Assembly (NCBI RefSeq): GCF_038024065.1
Contig: NZ_CP150667.1
Coordinates: 4,223,501 to 4,287,500 of the forward strand
DNA length: 64,000 bases
Source: Polaribacter sejongensis
Lineage (GTDB): Bacteria > Bacteroidota > Bacteroidia > Flavobacteriales > Flavobacteriaceae
Direction: 5' to 3'
The position numbers were made by a program, and so were the translations under genes. A model generated the notes under the pieces. The model did not search any database and was not told the DNA's origin. It saw only the letters and a list, made by a program, of their open reading frames with translations. The first letter of the stretch is position 1. Every line of letters starts with the position of its first letter. Positions 14,729 through 24,395 of this stretch are shown here, piece after piece.

Positions 14729-15796
14729 TTATTCATTTCTATATTCTGTTATTATATCATCATCCATTTCGTAAGTGATATTTTCTTCTAATATTTGATA
14801 AGGGAATTCATATTCGAAATAGAATCTAATTTCAAATTCTCCTTTAAATTCTAAATTATTACTTCTGTTTAATTTTAGTTTTTCTTTTTCAAAAACTATG
14901 CTAATAGGTTCTTGAACGTCAGAAGTTGTAAGGTGAATTGATATTTCTGTATTAAATTTTCCAATTATTTTAAATCCAATTTGATTTTTAGAAATGTCAA
15001 AAATATGATAATCTAAAATAGTTCTATTAAAATGAATTATATGTGGTAATATATCTAAATCATATTTATAGAATAAAAGCTCCATTTTTACTTTAAGAGT
15101 AAGTTTTATTTCATCGTCAATAGTAGGCGTGAACTTATTTAAATTTTTTATTATAGAATTATAAATTAATTTCCTTTCTCCAAAAATTTCTGGATTCACG
15201 TTTTTAGCAACTTCTTCAAATATAAAATCAAGTTCATTTTTCTTTAATAAATAATTAGAATCTAAGAAATCGAAATCTGAATCTTTTGTAACAAAAAAAG
15301 CTTTTGATTTTATTTTCTTAAAATAATCTTCTGCAATCTTAAAAGAAATAGCATCTGGAAATTCATTTTTCTTATTTTCTTTGTCAAAAGGAGCTTTCGA
15401 TTCGAAATAATTTTTCATAATATCTCCAATGTTAAAATTTTCTTGTGGATATATTATTTCTACTTTTGAAAACTCTTTAAATCTTTCATATTTATTTAAA
15501 AGTCCATTTTCAATATGATTTGGTTTTATAAAATCATTAATATCAGTTTCTGAATATATATTCTTTATAAACTTAAATTTGTTATTTAGAATACGATTTG
15601 TTTTGTTTAATTCTGATTTTAGCTCTTGTGTTTTCTTTTTAATATTTGACTTAACTTCTTCGTCAATTACATCTGTTAAATAGATTTGTATTTTATCTTC
15701 ACTTGCAATTGTAGATAATCTATTCATTTTTGTTCCTTTGAAAAAATTCTCTTCAATTATAATCGAAGTGTCAATTATTAAATTTAGTTTTTCCAT
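14729..15796 (-). CDS. PIN-like (DUF4935-type) domain protein, putative RNase
   Basis: 355 residues. The N-terminus LNLIIDTSIII supplies the first PIN acidic residue (D9). FPDAISFKIAEDYF (about 147-160) and AFFVTKDSDFDFL (about 167-180) supply later acidic residues, the arrangement of the PIN_8/DUF4935 group. A C-terminal domain (about 215-350) is beta-rich and unrecognised. PIN proteins are metal-dependent RNases, often toxins. No antitoxin gene shares the cassette. Opening GTTGGGTGCAG, closing TTGCACCTAAC (one mismatch). Its attC is the one broken by the IS. Confidence 0.7.
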   Translation of the reverse strand: MEKLNLIIDTSIIIEENFFKGTKMNRLSTIASEDKIQIYLTDVIDEEVKSNIKKKTQELKSELNKTNRILNNKFKFIKNIYSETDINDFIKPNHIENGLLNKYERFKEFSKVEIIYPQENFNIGDIMKNYFESKAPFDKENKKNEFPDAISFKIAEDYFKKIKSKAFFVTKDSDFDFLDSNYLLKKNELDFIFEEVAKNVNPEIFGERKLIYNSIIKNLNKFTPTIDDEIKLTLKVKMELLFYKYDLDILPHIIHFNRTILDYHIFDISKNQIGFKIIGKFNTEISIHLTTSDVQEPISIVFEKEKLKLNRSNNLEFKGEFEIRFYFEYEFPYQILEENITYEMDDDIITEYRNE

Positions 15797-15815
15797 TTTT
15801 CTGTAATTGCACCTA

Positions 15816-15939
15816 ACGTTGTTGTATAAGCTTTGTTGCGTTGTTTCAGCAGTGAATTTAGTAAATAAAACACGAACGGCGAAATTCCGGAGGAATTTCC
15901 CAAGTGAGCCAAAACCAGCAATAAAGTTTATACGGTGTT
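15816..15939 (-). repeat. attC-like site 15
   Basis: Subtype TATAAGCTTTGTTGCG with hairpin GAAATTCCGGAGGAATTTC. Site of the two-gene lipoprotein/membrane-protein cassette. Confidence 0.9.
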
Positions 15940-15947
15940 GTAGGTAG

Positions 15948-16709
15948 TTATTTTTCTATTTCCTTTTTCTGTTTTGAATTAATTAACTCTATTAATTTTG
16001 TTAGAGACGATTTAATTTTATCGGATTCACTCTTTTTAAGCATCAATTCCGCTTTCTTTTTCATTCCGCTATAATTTGTGTCGGGATAAAGTTCAATAAG
16101 TTGAACAAAGTACTTATCTATTCCTTTAGCAAGTTTAGACTTTCCATTTTCCGAAAAAGATTTCTCTTCGTTTATTTCATCTAAATAAATGATGTAATTA
16201 CTTACAAGAGTTCCAATATTGGAGTTAATATTATTTTTAACTCTCGATGAATTTGGGTCGTCTGCACTTTCTTTAATTTCGTCATTCCCTAATTTAAAAT
16301 AGTCAATTTGTAAACTCAAACCAAATTGCCAAACAGATAACATTTCGATATCATAAAGATATTTATCTTTTCGGTCTCTTGCCTGATAAATTTGATTCAT
16401 ATCTTTCCAATGATTAAAGAATTCGGTTGCAACAGCATTACGATGTTTTAAACCTAATTCATTGTCTTTAAGAACGATTTTAAAATTTTGTTCGTCTGTT
16501 AGTTTTTGAACTATTATTCTTTGTTCTGGATTGTCAAAAGTTGGTTTTTTCTCATCTTTTTCATAACCATATCTTAATTCAAGAATTACTTTATCGTAAT
16601 CATTAGTGTCCCAATACCTTTTTTCTAAAGGAAATTCATGTTTCTCTGTTTCACAGTTTGTTAATGTTAAACAAATAAAGACTAATAGTAAATATTTAAT
16701 TTTTATCAT
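15948..16709 (-). CDS. Hypothetical lipoprotein
   Basis: About 253 residues from the ATG at 16709 (MIKIKYLLLVFICLTLTNC); an ATG three codons earlier is also possible. Lipobox LTNC, then a charged, mostly helical domain with no family I recognise. The start overlaps the end of the upstream membrane-protein gene by 14 bp, so the two are translationally coupled in one cassette. Probably anchored in the inner or outer membrane, facing the periplasm. Confidence 0.65.
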   Translation of the reverse strand: MIKIKYLLLVFICLTLTNCETEKHEFPLEKRYWDTNDYDKVILELRYGYEKDEKKPTFDNPEQRIIVQKLTDEQNFKIVLKDNELGLKHRNAVATEFFNHWKDMNQIYQARDRKDKYLYDIEMLSVWQFGLSLQIDYFKLGNDEIKESADDPNSSRVKNNINSNIGTLVSNYIIYLDEINEEKSFSENGKSKLAKGIDKYFVQLIELYPDTNYSGMKKKAELMLKKSESDKIKSSLTKLIELINSKQKKEIEK

Positions 16710-17397
16710 CAATTGCAATTTTCGGGTTTTTAAATTTATTTAACAAAGTTAATAAACTATCTACTTCTTTTTCATATCTTTTTTGTTCACTTAAGACATA
16801 ACTATGAAAAGTATTGTAATCATATTCTTTTTGAAAAGCTCTTTCTTTTGTTTTCGCTACTTTAATAATTCCTTTAATTTTGTTTTTATTGAATATTTTT
16901 AATTCAGATATTTCTTGTTTAGCTTTTCGAGTAAACAATTCTGTAATTTTGATATGATATTTTTCGTGAGTTAAAAGTTCTGGACTATTCGTGTTTTTCT
17001 TATAAACGAAAGAACGAGAAGGGTGAAATAAAGATTGTACAGTTATAGAATTATCTTCAATTTCGCTATCTATTGTTGTTACAACATAAGCAAATCTTTC
17101 ATTTCCATAAAGTGACTTTTTAAAAAACTCAAGACCTCGAAAGTTCTGAAATGTTATTTGTTCGTATTTGTCAAAAGTGATAGGTTTTTCGTAATTTAAA
17201 AAGTTTGTATGACTTAAAATTCCAATAATTAATGAGATAAAAAGAAGAATCAATAAACTATATTTTGATAATTTAATTATTTTTTTAAGTAGTATTTTAT
17301 TTTCAGATTTTCTTTCTCTTAATAATAAATACCATTGATAAATTGCTGGTGAAAATATTAATAATACAAATAATGTAACTATCAAATTGTCATTCAT
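16696..17397 (-). CDS. Hypothetical membrane protein
   Basis: 233 residues. Two hydrophobic segments near the N-terminus (LIVTLFVLLIFSPAIYQWYL, about 4-23; YSLLILLFISLIIGIL, about 46-61) are followed by a soluble domain of about 165 residues with a basic, coiled-coil-prone end. First gene of a two-gene cassette; its end overlaps the downstream lipoprotein gene. No family recognised. The membrane protein plus lipoprotein pair suggests an envelope-associated function. Confidence 0.65.
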   Translation of the reverse strand: MNDNLIVTLFVLLIFSPAIYQWYLLLRERKSENKILLKKIIKLSKYSLLILLFISLIIGILSHTNFLNYEKPITFDKYEQITFQNFRGLEFFKKSLYGNERFAYVVTTIDSEIEDNSITVQSLFHPSRSFVYKKNTNSPELLTHEKYHIKITELFTRKAKQEISELKIFNKNKIKGIIKVAKTKERAFQKEYDYNTFHSYVLSEQKRYEKEVDSLLTLLNKFKNPKIAIDDKN

Positions 17398-17424
17398 TCG
17401 TAGAGCTTGGTTTTAATTACCTAC

Positions 17425-17549
17425 AACGTTGTTGTGTATGATTAGTTGCGTATTTCAAGTAGTAAATTTACTAAATAAAGCACGAACGGCGAAATTCCGA
17501 AGGAATTTCCCAAGTGAGCTAAAACCAGCAATTAATTATACACGGTGTT
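17425..17549 (-). repeat. attC-like site 16 (hybrid subtype)
   Basis: Outer arms GTGTATGATTAGTTGCG / ATACACGGTGTT as in the AAGTCC subtype, but inner hairpin GAAATTCCGAAGGAATTTC of the AATTCC subtype. It looks like a mosaic of the two. Site of the 322-residue HEPN cassette. Confidence 0.85.
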
Positions 17550-17563
17550 GGCAACTGGCTTTT

Positions 17564-18532
17564 TTAATCTTCAAAAATTAAATTTAAAAAATAACTTTGT
17601 AATTCATCTTTGGAATTTTCTGTAAAAACACTAAATAATTCTTCGTCTGATATAAACTTGTTAAATACTAATCTTAGATAATTATCACAATTATTAACAG
17701 TCTCTTTTAGTAATTGAAATTCCATTTTTGAGTATCTCGACGGAATAGAATCTCCGTGAACAACTGCAGACCTTAAGTCGTAGGCTTTTTGAATATGTTT
17801 ATAGATGATGAGTTTTTCAGTTTTATCTTTTCCTATAGTTATACTTATTATTTCGGAAAGTCTATGTTTTAATTCTGATGTTGAAACAGAAAAAAGACAT
17901 TCGAAGGCGGTGCATAATTCAGCAACTTTAATTCCAATGTCATCGGCACATCTCGCTGATTGAATAAACAAAAATGCTCTTTGAACTCGATTATGTTCTT
18001 TAACAAGACTTGTATATGTTTGTTCAGTTTTATTTTTTAGAGTGTCAAATAGAAATTTTTGAAAACGACCTAAAGTTTGTAGCTCGTTTATGTTAAATTT
18101 TTTCGGTATTTGTTTTCCTAATTGTGTCGTATACATTGAACTAAGATAGTTTGAATGTAGACCTAATCTATTGCCTTTTTCGTAAATAAGATGACCTAAT
18201 TCCATTCTTACAGAATTATCTTTTATTAACCAGAAAGCTTGACATAAAATTGCATTTAAATCTAAGAAATTTATTAAAATAGTTCTTTCATTAAAAGCTT
18301 TTTCAGGAATTTCAACTATTGTATAAACAATTGCGTTTAGACTTAGTAAATTATTATATTCACTTAAACCCATTCCTGGAATTATCTTTTCAGGGATAAG
18401 CTCTTCTATTACTTTTTTGTTGTTAGTTAAGAATACATTTGTATCTAATTCAATACCCTTCTTTAAGTCAATATTATTATCAATTTCAATATCGTGAAGA
18501 CCAACTATTAATTTGCATTTTACTTTATTCAT
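17564..18532 (-). CDS. ApeA-like HEPN-domain protein
   Basis: 322 residues. The C-terminal half carries CADDIGIKVAELCTAFECLF and YDLRSAVVHGDS. The latter is an R-x4-H motif in the setting typical of ApeA-like HEPN domains; the N-terminal half is unassigned. HEPN proteins with R-x4-H are commonly metal-independent RNases in abortive-infection and toxin systems. Single-gene cassette opening GTTGGCAACTGG and closing TTGTTGCCAAC. RNase and defence roles are inferred. Confidence 0.65.
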   Translation of the reverse strand: MNKVKCKLIVGLHDIEIDNNIDLKKGIELDTNVFLTNNKKVIEELIPEKIIPGMGLSEYNNLLSLNAIVYTIVEIPEKAFNERTILINFLDLNAILCQAFWLIKDNSVRMELGHLIYEKGNRLGLHSNYLSSMYTTQLGKQIPKKFNINELQTLGRFQKFLFDTLKNKTEQTYTSLVKEHNRVQRAFLFIQSARCADDIGIKVAELCTAFECLFSVSTSELKHRLSEIISITIGKDKTEKLIIYKHIQKAYDLRSAVVHGDSIPSRYSKMEFQLLKETVNNCDNYLRLVFNKFISDEELFSVFTENSKDELQSYFLNLIFED

Positions 18533-18574
18533 AATATTGATAAGGTTTTCTGAGTTCGTTTTTTGCTTGTTGCC

Positions 18575-18700
18575 AACGTTGTTGTGTATTGAAAGTTGCG
18601 TTTAAAGTGAACGGCTATTTTCCGCAGGAAAATTGATGTTCACAAAAAAGCAACTACTTTTGGTTAGGATAAAAATAAGCAATTTTTTATACACGGTGTT
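18575..18700 (-). repeat. attC-like site 17
   Basis: Starts AACGTTGTTGTGTATTG, with hairpin ATTTTCCGCAGGAAAAT. Identical to site 33; site of repeat cassette 18575-19292. Confidence 0.9.
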
Positions 18701-19292
18701 GGGCGTAGGTTATTTTATTTATCGATTTTTTTAAATTAAATTCCTAATTATTTTAATTTTCAATTTACATTCAGAACATTTTCGTTTTCTTAAAACTCTA
18801 AATTTTTCAGTTTTTCTAAATTGTATTAAACCTTGAAATTTTAGTTCTCACAAAGTTTGACTGCGTTCAGTTTTTCATTTTCTTAAAACTCTAGATTTTT
18901 CAATTTTTTCTAAATTGTCTTAAATCTTGAAATTTTGGTTCTCTCAAAGTTTGGCAACGTTCAATTTTTTGTTTTCTTAAAACTCTAGATTTTTCAGTTT
19001 TTTCAAAATTGTCTTAAATATTGAAATTTTAGTTTTTCAAAGTTTGGCTACATTCAATTTTTTGTTTTCTTAAAACTCTAAATTTTTCAGTTTTTTCAAA
19101 ATTGTCTTAAATCTTGAAATTTTAGTTTTTACAAAGTTTGGTTGCGTTCAATTTTTCGTTTTCTTGAAACTCTAAATTTTTCAGTTTTTCTAAATTATCT
19201 TAAAATTCAATATTTCACTTTTTTTATGGTTATTTTGTCTTTAAAATAACGAATTTTTATAGCTTATCTGAGTTTCCTTTTAACTTACGCCC
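18701..19292. repeat. Non-coding cassette with ~94-bp tandem repeats (copy 3)
   Basis: About five degenerate units; opens GTTGGGCGTA and closes TTACGCCCAAC. The whole 718-bp cassette matches 32856-33573 in length and, wherever compared, in sequence, including every irregular repeat variant. No gene seen. Confidence 0.85.
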
Positions 19293-19417
19293 AACGTTGT
19301 TGTGTATTGAATGTTGCGTTTTTGTGAACGAGGAATTTCGCAAGAAATTCAGAAGTTGGCAAAAAAGCAACTAACTTTGATAAAGCACTAATTTAGCAAT
19401 TTTTAATACACGGTGTT
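19293..19417 (-). repeat. attC-like site 18
   Basis: Starts AACGTTGTTGTGTATTG, with a divergent inner hairpin GAATTTCGCAAGAAATTC. It contains the stop (19403) of the 246-residue gene. Confidence 0.85.
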
Positions 19418-20143
19418 GGCAGTAGTAATTATTTCTTTCAATTCATTATTTGACTCCTCAAGAAAATCTTTTATTAATTCGATTAATTCAAGAGTGCTTT
19501 TTCTTAATAAAGCTATTTCTTCTTTGATTTGTTCGTCCGTATTTTCTTTAAGAATTTCATCAGTTTCAATTCCAATAATTGCATTAATATCTTCCCATAT
19601 TACAACTCCATTAAAACCTTTAATATCAGCTTCTCCAGTATGTAGTTTTTTATGTCTTTCTGTTTTTAATTCACTAAGTTTTTCTGTTATTTTTTCTGCA
19701 ATTTCAGAAATTTTTTCATAACCTTCTTTTTTTGCTTTGTCTTTAAAAGTATAAGCAGAAACCTTTTCTAATTTTAGGTCTAAATTATAGATTATTGTAC
19801 CTAATTTTCCTAGTAAGTCTAAAATTGTAATTATTCTTATAAAATAATTTTCGTAATGGTATTTAAAATAAGTTTCTTGAGAGTCTAAAAAAGGATAGTT
19901 TTTTAAAATATCAGTACGTTCTTTTTCTAAAAAATTAAATGTTAAATCTATATCTCTCAATACATTATTTATGTTGCTGTACAGTTTTAGTATTTGTTTT
20001 ATTTTAACTTCATTTTCAGTTCCATAATCTTTGTAATTTAAATCAGTATTTTTTAGACATTCTTTCATATGTCTTGGGACAAATGTTAACAAAGCTTTTG
20101 CTAATTCAAATTGAAATTGAGTTCCTGATAAATGTTCTTCCAT
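19403..20143 (-). CDS. Putative HEPN-domain protein
   Basis: 246-residue all-helical soluble protein. RHKKLHTGEADI near residue 165-176 gives an R-x4-H motif, and YFIRIITILDLLGKLGTIIYNL fits the helical core of HEPN/Cthe_2314-like proteins. The last residues (ANTVY) are encoded inside attC-like site 18. Opening GTTGGCAGTAG, closing ACTGCCAAC. Possible RNase toxin or defence effector; family call is tentative. Confidence 0.5.
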   Translation of the reverse strand: MEEHLSGTQFQFELAKALLTFVPRHMKECLKNTDLNYKDYGTENEVKIKQILKLYSNINNVLRDIDLTFNFLEKERTDILKNYPFLDSQETYFKYHYENYFIRIITILDLLGKLGTIIYNLDLKLEKVSAYTFKDKAKKEGYEKISEIAEKITEKLSELKTERHKKLHTGEADIKGFNGVVIWEDINAIIGIETDEILKENTDEQIKEEIALLRKSTLELIELIKDFLEESNNELKEIITTANTVY

Positions 20144-20166
20144 AATCTGTTTCTTTTATTACTGCC

Positions 20167-20291
20167 AACGTTGTTGTATAAGCTTTGTTGCGTGGTTTCA
20201 GCAGTGAATTTACTAAATAAAACACGAACGGCGAAATTCCGGAGGAATTTCCCAAGTGAGCTAAAACCAGCAATAAAGTTTATACGGTGTT
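20167..20291 (-). repeat. attC-like site 19
   Basis: Identical to site 6; belongs to the second copy of the DUF4240 cassette. Confidence 0.9.
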
Positions 20292-20303
20292 ACCACCAGT
20301 TTT

Positions 20304-20999
20304 TTATTTCCACATTTTCTCAAATAATTTTGGACAAATCACTTTCATTGTTTCAGGTTTTTCGTCACTCCAAGTAAATTCAAAATTCTGATAATTTCCT
20401 TCGTTTGTTTTAAAATCGTCAGAAATATAATCATACAATTCCTTTCCTGTTTTATTTTCAAATGCTGTTAATGCAACATACCAAAAACTTTCAAAATCAT
20501 AATAATCTTCTCCTTCTATAAATTCAGAAATTAAACTATCAGGGTTTTCTTTTCCTTTGTAATAGGTTTCTTTTCCTCTTGAAATTACCCAATTTCTAAA
20601 ATACTCAAAACCATCATCAGAACATCCGCCATTCATTATATATCCAGCACACCACATTTCCGAATTATATGTGTCATAAAGGAATTTGTCAGTTCTTAAT
20701 CGAAAACCAATGATTTCTTTTGGTGTCAATTTTTCAATTTCTTTTACTAAAAATCTTTCTTGAGAATCTTGATTATTTGTATTCTTAACGGATAAATTCA
20801 CAATATTCCAGAATATTGTTTCATCTAACATTTCACTCGTTTTTTCAATTTCTTGATTATAAGTTTTTGGTAGTTCTTTCTTGGTTGTTTCTTTCTTTCC
20901 AAAAAGTTTGTCAAATATTCCCATTTGGTTATTGTTTTTCGTGTTTTGATTACAACTTAATATTAAAAAAAATGTAAATATTATTGTAGCGAATTTCAT
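20304..20999 (-). CDS. DUF4240 lipoprotein (copy 2 of 2)
   Basis: Protein identical to that at 5058-5753 (lipobox LILSC, DUF4240 signature NGGCSDDGFEYFR). The cassette is again 848 bp (20167-21014) but has entirely different neighbours: a HEPN cassette on the left and a gene-free cassette on the right. This supports movement as a discrete unit of gene plus 3' attC. Confidence 0.8.
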   Translation of the reverse strand: MKFATIIFTFFLILSCNQNTKNNNQMGIFDKLFGKKETTKKELPKTYNQEIEKTSEMLDETIFWNIVNLSVKNTNNQDSQERFLVKEIEKLTPKEIIGFRLRTDKFLYDTYNSEMWCAGYIMNGGCSDDGFEYFRNWVISRGKETYYKGKENPDSLISEFIEGEDYYDFESFWYVALTAFENKTGKELYDYISDDFKTNEGNYQNFEFTWSDEKPETMKVICPKLFEKMWK

Positions 21000-21014
21000 T
21001 TTCTAATTGGTGGT

Positions 21015-21139
21015 AACGTGTTTTTGTATTGAAAGTTGCGTTTTAAGTCGACGGCTATTTTCCGCAGGAAAATAGGAGTTGACAAAAATGCAACAACCTT
21101 TGATTAAGCCAAATTTAGCAATTTTTTATACAAGGTGTT
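21015..21139 (-). repeat. attC-like site 20
   Basis: Variant starting AACGTGTTTTTGTATTG and ending ATACAAGGTGTT, with hairpin CTATTTTCCGCAGGAAAATAG. Site of gene-free cassette 21015-21600. Confidence 0.85.
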
Positions 21140-21600
21140 GCCAAATGCGTTATTTTATTTCCATTTTTCAGGCATTTACAATTCCGCAAACTTGATAAAT
21201 TAAATTCTGAGTAAAAATTCCGAAATTTTGGTTTTTCAGCGTCTGAGTTTTTTCTCACGTGTTAAATTCCGACAATAATTTTCACTTTATTTAATTTTCA
21301 GAAAATTCTCAGCCTTTCTAAATTATTTTTTAGAGAAAATTCCGCACAATTTTTGTTTTGCATTTTGCTCAATTCCGCAAAGTTTAGAAATTCACATTTG
21401 AGTGATTTCTCCGCAATTTTGATTTCAGTGTTTGAGTAAATTCCTTTTTGTGAAACTTTGAAAATTCTCCAACTTTTCAAAATTTTAATTCGCGAGAGAG
21501 TGTTCCGTTTTTTTCAGAATTCCGATTTACAAACTAAAAAAAAGCCAAAATAATATTTAAATAAATGACTTGTATTCGGCTCGATTCACCAGTTTTTGGC
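21140..21600. other. Gene-free cassette family B (copy 1)
   Basis: About 460 bp opening GTTGCCAAATGCG and closing TTTTTGGCAAC, with no credible ORF. It contains repeated AATTCCGCA / TTCTCAGCCTTTCTAAAT words also found at 30041-30567, to which it is clearly related although shorter. Confidence 0.7.
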
Positions 21601-21725
21601 AACGTTGTTGTATAAGCTTTGTTGCGTTGTTTAAGCAGTGAATTTAGTAAATAAAGTACGAACGGCGAAATTCCGGAGGAATTTCCCAAGTGAGCCAAAA
21701 CCAGCAATAAAGTTTATACGGTGTT
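21601..21725 (-). repeat. attC-like site 21
   Basis: Subtype TATAAGCTTTGTTGCG with hairpin GAAATTCCGGAGGAATTTC. Site of the Mrr-like nuclease cassette. Confidence 0.9.
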
Positions 21726-21737
21726 GTGGCACGTTTT

Positions 21738-23318
21738 TTATCTTCCATAATATTTATAAGACCTCCTAAATCCACTTTCAGTTGCTTCCTTTATGTTCTT
21801 TGCAAGAAAACCTTGTCCTTTCTTTATTTTTGTTCTATCATAATGCTGGTCAAAAGGTAAATGATATATTTTAGTTTCAATGCCTTCTGAGTCAATTCCA
21901 ATATTGCATTTAATTCTTGGAAATTCTTTCATTTCCCATTTTTCAATTCTTACTCCCAAAATTTTAGCAAATTTCATTGCAGTTTCTGAAAGAGAAGTAT
22001 TAGTTATAAAAACAGGTGTGACAACTTTAAATAAATCAGGATTCATTAAAGTATCAATTATCGTTGTTCCATATAATTGTAAAATATGTTTTTCGTGTAT
22101 TGTCTTTGTTTTTTTCCAAAGCTTGCATTGTATAATTTCTACATCATTTCCTTTTCTCGCAATTAAATCACGTCCAAGGTCATTTAACCTTTTTTCCATT
22201 CCAAAATACTCAACTTCCCAACCTCTTTCTTCATATGTTATTCCGCAAGACATTTCATAATCTCTACCAATTTGCCAATTCGTTTTTTTTCCTTTTAAAT
22301 ATCTATCTAATGCTAATTGATTTCTATAATCTTCGTCGTAATCAAAATATTCTTCTTTAGAGAGATAATTCTGTACATTATCAAAATCCTCTTTAAATTC
22401 CTTTATTGAATTTACATCGTCAAGTTGCTTTAAAGTATCAAAATCGTCTACATAATTTGTAAGTTCTGGGAAAATATTTAAAAGATATTCATATTTGTAT
22501 AACATTTGGCGGTATTGCTCAATATGAAATTTACTTTGAGTTTTTAATTCTTTAATTCTTTTACTTTCAGATATTGCTGGTCTTTTTTTATTTTCTAAAC
22601 GTCTCGCTATTAAATCATATTCTAAAAGTAAAAAATCAGAATACATAGATGTTATTTTAGTTACCGAGTTTTCACTTTTACTTTCAATTGATAAGTATAA
22701 ATCGTGTTGTTCTTTTAGAGTGTTTTTCAAATCATCTCTTTCTCTTACAATACTTATTAATTTTTGATTTTTCTCAATATATTTTGTCTCTGAATTGATT
22801 AAGTCTGTCTCTAACTTATCTTTAATTAAAACTTGTTCATTTAAAATATCTATTTTTTTTAAAGCATCAATTAACTTTTGATTTTCTTCAATATATTTTG
22901 TTTCGAAATCTCTTAAGTCGCTTTTTAGCTCGAGATTAATTCTAACTTGTTCTTTTAGTTTTAATTCGGTTTCATTTTTTTCGATTTCGCAATCATTAAG
23001 TTCATTTCGAGAATTTTCTGAATATTTTATTGTCTTATCAAATTCTTTATTTTTAATGTTAATTCTTGATATTAAGTTTTGAAGAGTTATATTTTTGTGG
23101 GCAATCTCAGATGAAAATCTATTTGTTTTAAGTTTTTCATTCTCGTAATTCTCTTTATGTTTTTTGGATACTAATTTTTCGTTAGAAAGTTCTTTTAAAA
23201 TTTTCGGGTATTCTTTTACTTTTTTCTTGTTTTCTTTCCTTGTTTCTATAAAAGTAGTAGTGAAATTCCAAATTATTCCAATTATAATTAAACTTCCAAT
23301 AAAATATATTATTTCCAT
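21738..23318 (-). CDS. Membrane-anchored coiled-coil protein with Mrr-like nuclease domain
   Basis: 526 residues. One N-terminal membrane helix (IIYFIGSLIIIGIIWNFTTTF) and a long coiled coil (about 28-230, rich in K/E/N/L heptads) precede a C-terminal restriction-endonuclease-like domain. That domain has RDYEMSCGITYEERGWEV, LGRDLIARKGNDVEIIQCKLW (Asp then QxK, the Mrr/PD-(D/E)xK core, about 390-410) and a following THP-like strand VTPVFITNTSLS. Such proteins are suspected DNA-cleaving defence nucleases held at the membrane. Opening GTTGTGGCAC, closing GTGCCACAAC. Nuclease family firm; target unknown. Confidence 0.78.
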   Translation of the reverse strand: MEIIYFIGSLIIIGIIWNFTTTFIETRKENKKKVKEYPKILKELSNEKLVSKKHKENYENEKLKTNRFSSEIAHKNITLQNLISRINIKNKEFDKTIKYSENSRNELNDCEIEKNETELKLKEQVRINLELKSDLRDFETKYIEENQKLIDALKKIDILNEQVLIKDKLETDLINSETKYIEKNQKLISIVRERDDLKNTLKEQHDLYLSIESKSENSVTKITSMYSDFLLLEYDLIARRLENKKRPAISESKRIKELKTQSKFHIEQYRQMLYKYEYLLNIFPELTNYVDDFDTLKQLDDVNSIKEFKEDFDNVQNYLSKEEYFDYDEDYRNQLALDRYLKGKKTNWQIGRDYEMSCGITYEERGWEVEYFGMEKRLNDLGRDLIARKGNDVEIIQCKLWKKTKTIHEKHILQLYGTTIIDTLMNPDLFKVVTPVFITNTSLSETAMKFAKILGVRIEKWEMKEFPRIKCNIGIDSEGIETKIYHLPFDQHYDRTKIKKGQGFLAKNIKEATESGFRRSYKYYGR

Positions 23319-23368
23319 TAATATTTAGATATTTAATTAAAAGTTCAATTTTTTTTTAAATGTGCCAC

Positions 23369-23495
23369 AACGTTGTTGTGTTATGGAAAGTTGCGTTTAA
23401 AGTGAACGGCTATTTTCCGCAGGAAAATTGTTGTTCACAAAAAAGCAACTACTTTTGATTAGGATAAAAATAAGCAATTTTTTATACACGGTGTT
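23369..23495 (-). repeat. attC-like site 22
   Basis: Starts AACGTTGTTGTGTTATGG, with hairpin ATTTTCCGCAGGAAAAT. Site of repeat cassette 23369-24183. Confidence 0.9.
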
Positions 23496-24183
23496 GGGCG
23501 TAGGTTATTTTATTAATCGATTTTTTAAATTAAATTCCTAATTATTTTAATTTTCAATTTACATTCAGAACATTTTTCGTTTTCTTAAAACTCGAAATTT
23601 TTCAGTTTTTTCTAAATTGTCTTAAATCTTGAAATTTTAGTTCTCTCAAAGTTTGGTTGCATTCAATTTTTTGTTTTCTTAAAACTCGAAATTTTTCAGT
23701 TTTTTCTAAATTGTCTTAAACTTCTAAATTTTTGTTCTCTCAAAGTTTGGCTGCGTTCAGTTTTTCGTTTTCTTAAAACTCTAAATTTTTCAGTTTTTTC
23801 TAAATTGTCTTAAATCTTGAAATTTTAGTTCTCACAAAGTTTGTCTGCGTTCAATTTTTCGTTTTCTTAAAACTCTAAATTTTTCAGTTTTTTCTAAATT
23901 GTCTTAAATCTTGAAATTTTAGTTCTCACAAAGTTTGTCTGCGTTCAATTTTTCGTTTTCTTAAAACTCTAAATTTTTCAGTTTTTTCTAAATTGTCTTA
24001 AATCTTGAAATTTTAGTTCTCACAAAGTTTGGCTACGTTCAATTTTTCGTTTTCTTGAAACTCTAAGTTTTTCAGTTTTTCTAAATTGACTTAAAATTCA
24101 ATATTTTACTTTTTTTTTGGTTAATTTGTCTTTAAAATAACGAGTTTTTATAGCTTATCTAAGTTTACTTTTAACTTACGCCC
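23496..24183. repeat. Non-coding cassette with ~94-bp tandem repeats (copy 4)
   Basis: About six units. The middle units (about 23,780-24,040) are almost identical to each other, which points to recent unit duplication. Opens GTTGGGCGTA, closes TTACGCCCAAC. No gene seen on either strand. Confidence 0.85.
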
Positions 24184-24306
24184 AACGTGTTTGTATATGG
24201 TTTGTTGCGTGATTAAGCAACTAAGTTAACAAATAAAAACGGAATAGAAAATCCGCGAGGATTTTCGTAAGTAGGCTAGAACTAGCAATAAATTATATAC
24301 GGTGTT
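24184..24306 (-). repeat. attC-like site 23
   Basis: Starts AACGTGTTTGTATATGG and ends ATATACGGTGTT, with hairpin AAAATCCGCGAGGATTTT. Site of the one cassette whose genes run on the plus strand. Confidence 0.88.
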
Positions 24307-24341
24307 GGCAGTAGTATTTATTTTACTAAATGTAATGTTTG

Positions 24342-24373
24342 TTTGTCTTTTAGTATTATTTACTTTACATTTG
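24342..24373 (+). promoter_or_regulatory. Bacteroidetes-type promoter for the reverse-oriented cassette
   Basis: TTTG at 24342-24345, 20 bp spacer, TACATTTG at 24366-24373. This matches the Bacteroidetes -33 TTTG / -7 TAnnTTTG pattern and lies 23 bp ahead of the ATG at 24396. It would give this oppositely oriented cassette its own transcription. Confidence 0.6.
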
Positions 24374-24395
24374 TTTAAAATTAAATCATAATATT

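Noticed and set aside
21880..22260. 126-codon plus-strand ORF
   Set aside because: Antisense of the Mrr-like nuclease domain, which has clear family motifs.
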